This document shows positions 63,405 to 64,000 of a stretch of 64,000 bases of DNA, piece after piece (position 1 is the stretch's first letter; each line of letters begins with the position of its first letter). The notes under the pieces are model-generated. The model did no database searches and was not told the origin of the DNA. It saw nothing but the letters and a program-made list of their open reading frames with translations. The position numbers and the translations under genes were made by a program. This DNA comes from Lampris incognitus (taxonomy: Eukaryota > Chordata > Actinopteri > Lampriformes > Lampridae): positions 52,824,479 through 52,888,478 of the forward strand of contig NC_079217.1 in NCBI RefSeq assembly GCF_029633865.1, written 5' to 3'.

Positions 63405-64000
63405 GTTTGGGGATGACAATTGGGGTTTTCATGAGATATTCACACGTAAGAACATTTTGATAAATGAGGATCATTAGAAATGTCTCTATGATGACAAAGT
63501 AGTGGCATGGCATTCATTGTTCATTTCACTCAACTAAAGCGGTTGAACAAGTTCAGAAGATGGCATCAAATTAAGACCAGAGAATGACAACATTTAAACT
63601 ATATAATGATATTACCATATATTATGATATTACCATATATCATATTACCACAGCCAAAATAAATCCCAGACCATATCTAGCAGTTGGAAAGTAACAAATT
63701 ACAACTATTCTCATTACAGTACTTGAGTAAAAAAAATTCCCTGTCGCAGTACTTTTTTGAGTATAATAAAATCATACTACTTTTACTTTTGAGTTGATTA
63801 TAACAGCATATTCTTCCTCACTAATTTAATTTGATAACCATTACGGAGTTTTAAAAAAAATGGCTTGATGAAGAATTTGTCTGAATAAGTCCCAAGAGTG
63901 CTGGTACTTGATGTTGTCGGAGACTTTCATTGCCAAAATATGTTTGGTTTGTTCATACAGCATGTTTGTCCAGGTTGTTTCCAGTAATATAAATACATCA
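63405..64000. other. inppl1 intron 4, right edge of window
   Basis: AT-rich. Contains ATATTATGATATTACCATAT-like repeats at about 63605-63650 and a stretch resembling a hAT-type end (about 63690-63735, AGTAACAAATTACA and AGTACTTGAGTAAA). No exon seen. Confidence 0.4.

Overview
This window is nuclear DNA of a ray-finned fish, probably a spiny-rayed teleost. Its genes are split by GT-AG introns. It is crowded with fish-type repeats: an AFC-like SINE, Tc1, hAT and Harbinger elements, Tx1, L2 and Jockey/I-like LINEs, gypsy and BEL fossils, and long CA/GT and CT tracts. The host genes and their order match the conserved vertebrate block around human 11q13.4 (LRTOMT - LAMTOR1 - ANAPC15 - FOLR - INPPL1). 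No bacterial, organellar or CRISPR features are present.

Layout. (1) 455-2689, plus strand: tomt, four coding exons, complete. (2) 5324-14340, minus strand: anapc15, four coding exons, complete; its 7.9 kb third intron holds a broken Ty3/gypsy element and a THAP fragment. (3) 15.3-37 kb: a transposon graveyard with no recognised host gene. It contains minus-strand LINEs of three kinds, a BEL gag-like fossil, tRNA-like repeats, a hAT (ZMYM1-like) transposon, a second gypsy fossil, a purine-rich tandem repeat and about 1 kb of CA/CT microsatellite. (4) 37981-43261, plus: a folate receptor gene, four coding exons, complete. (5) 43.3-48 kb: intergenic DNA, then a CpG-rich promoter region. (6) From 49361 to past the right edge, plus: inppl1 (SHIP2), of which only four exons coding the SH2 domain and the start of the proline-rich linker are inside the window. 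Its introns carry many short DNA transposons and SINEs. LAMTOR1, expected between tomt and anapc15, was not recognised.

The four host genes share no pathway. They cover hair-cell channel trafficking (tomt), mitotic checkpoint exit (anapc15), folate uptake (folr) and phosphoinositide signalling (inppl1), and sit together by ancestral linkage.

The most unusual structure is a small family of elements (26059, 26293, 50400, 57187) with GTGTAA/TTACAC-type ends and a shared TAACGGGTCNGACCCTTTAG-like head, carrying tRNA-like arms. One copy holds two tRNA-like cassettes in inverted orientation inside long terminal inverted repeats. I do not recognise it as a named family. All exon joins and element borders were read by eye; similarities to known families rest on remembered protein and repeat sequences, not on searches.
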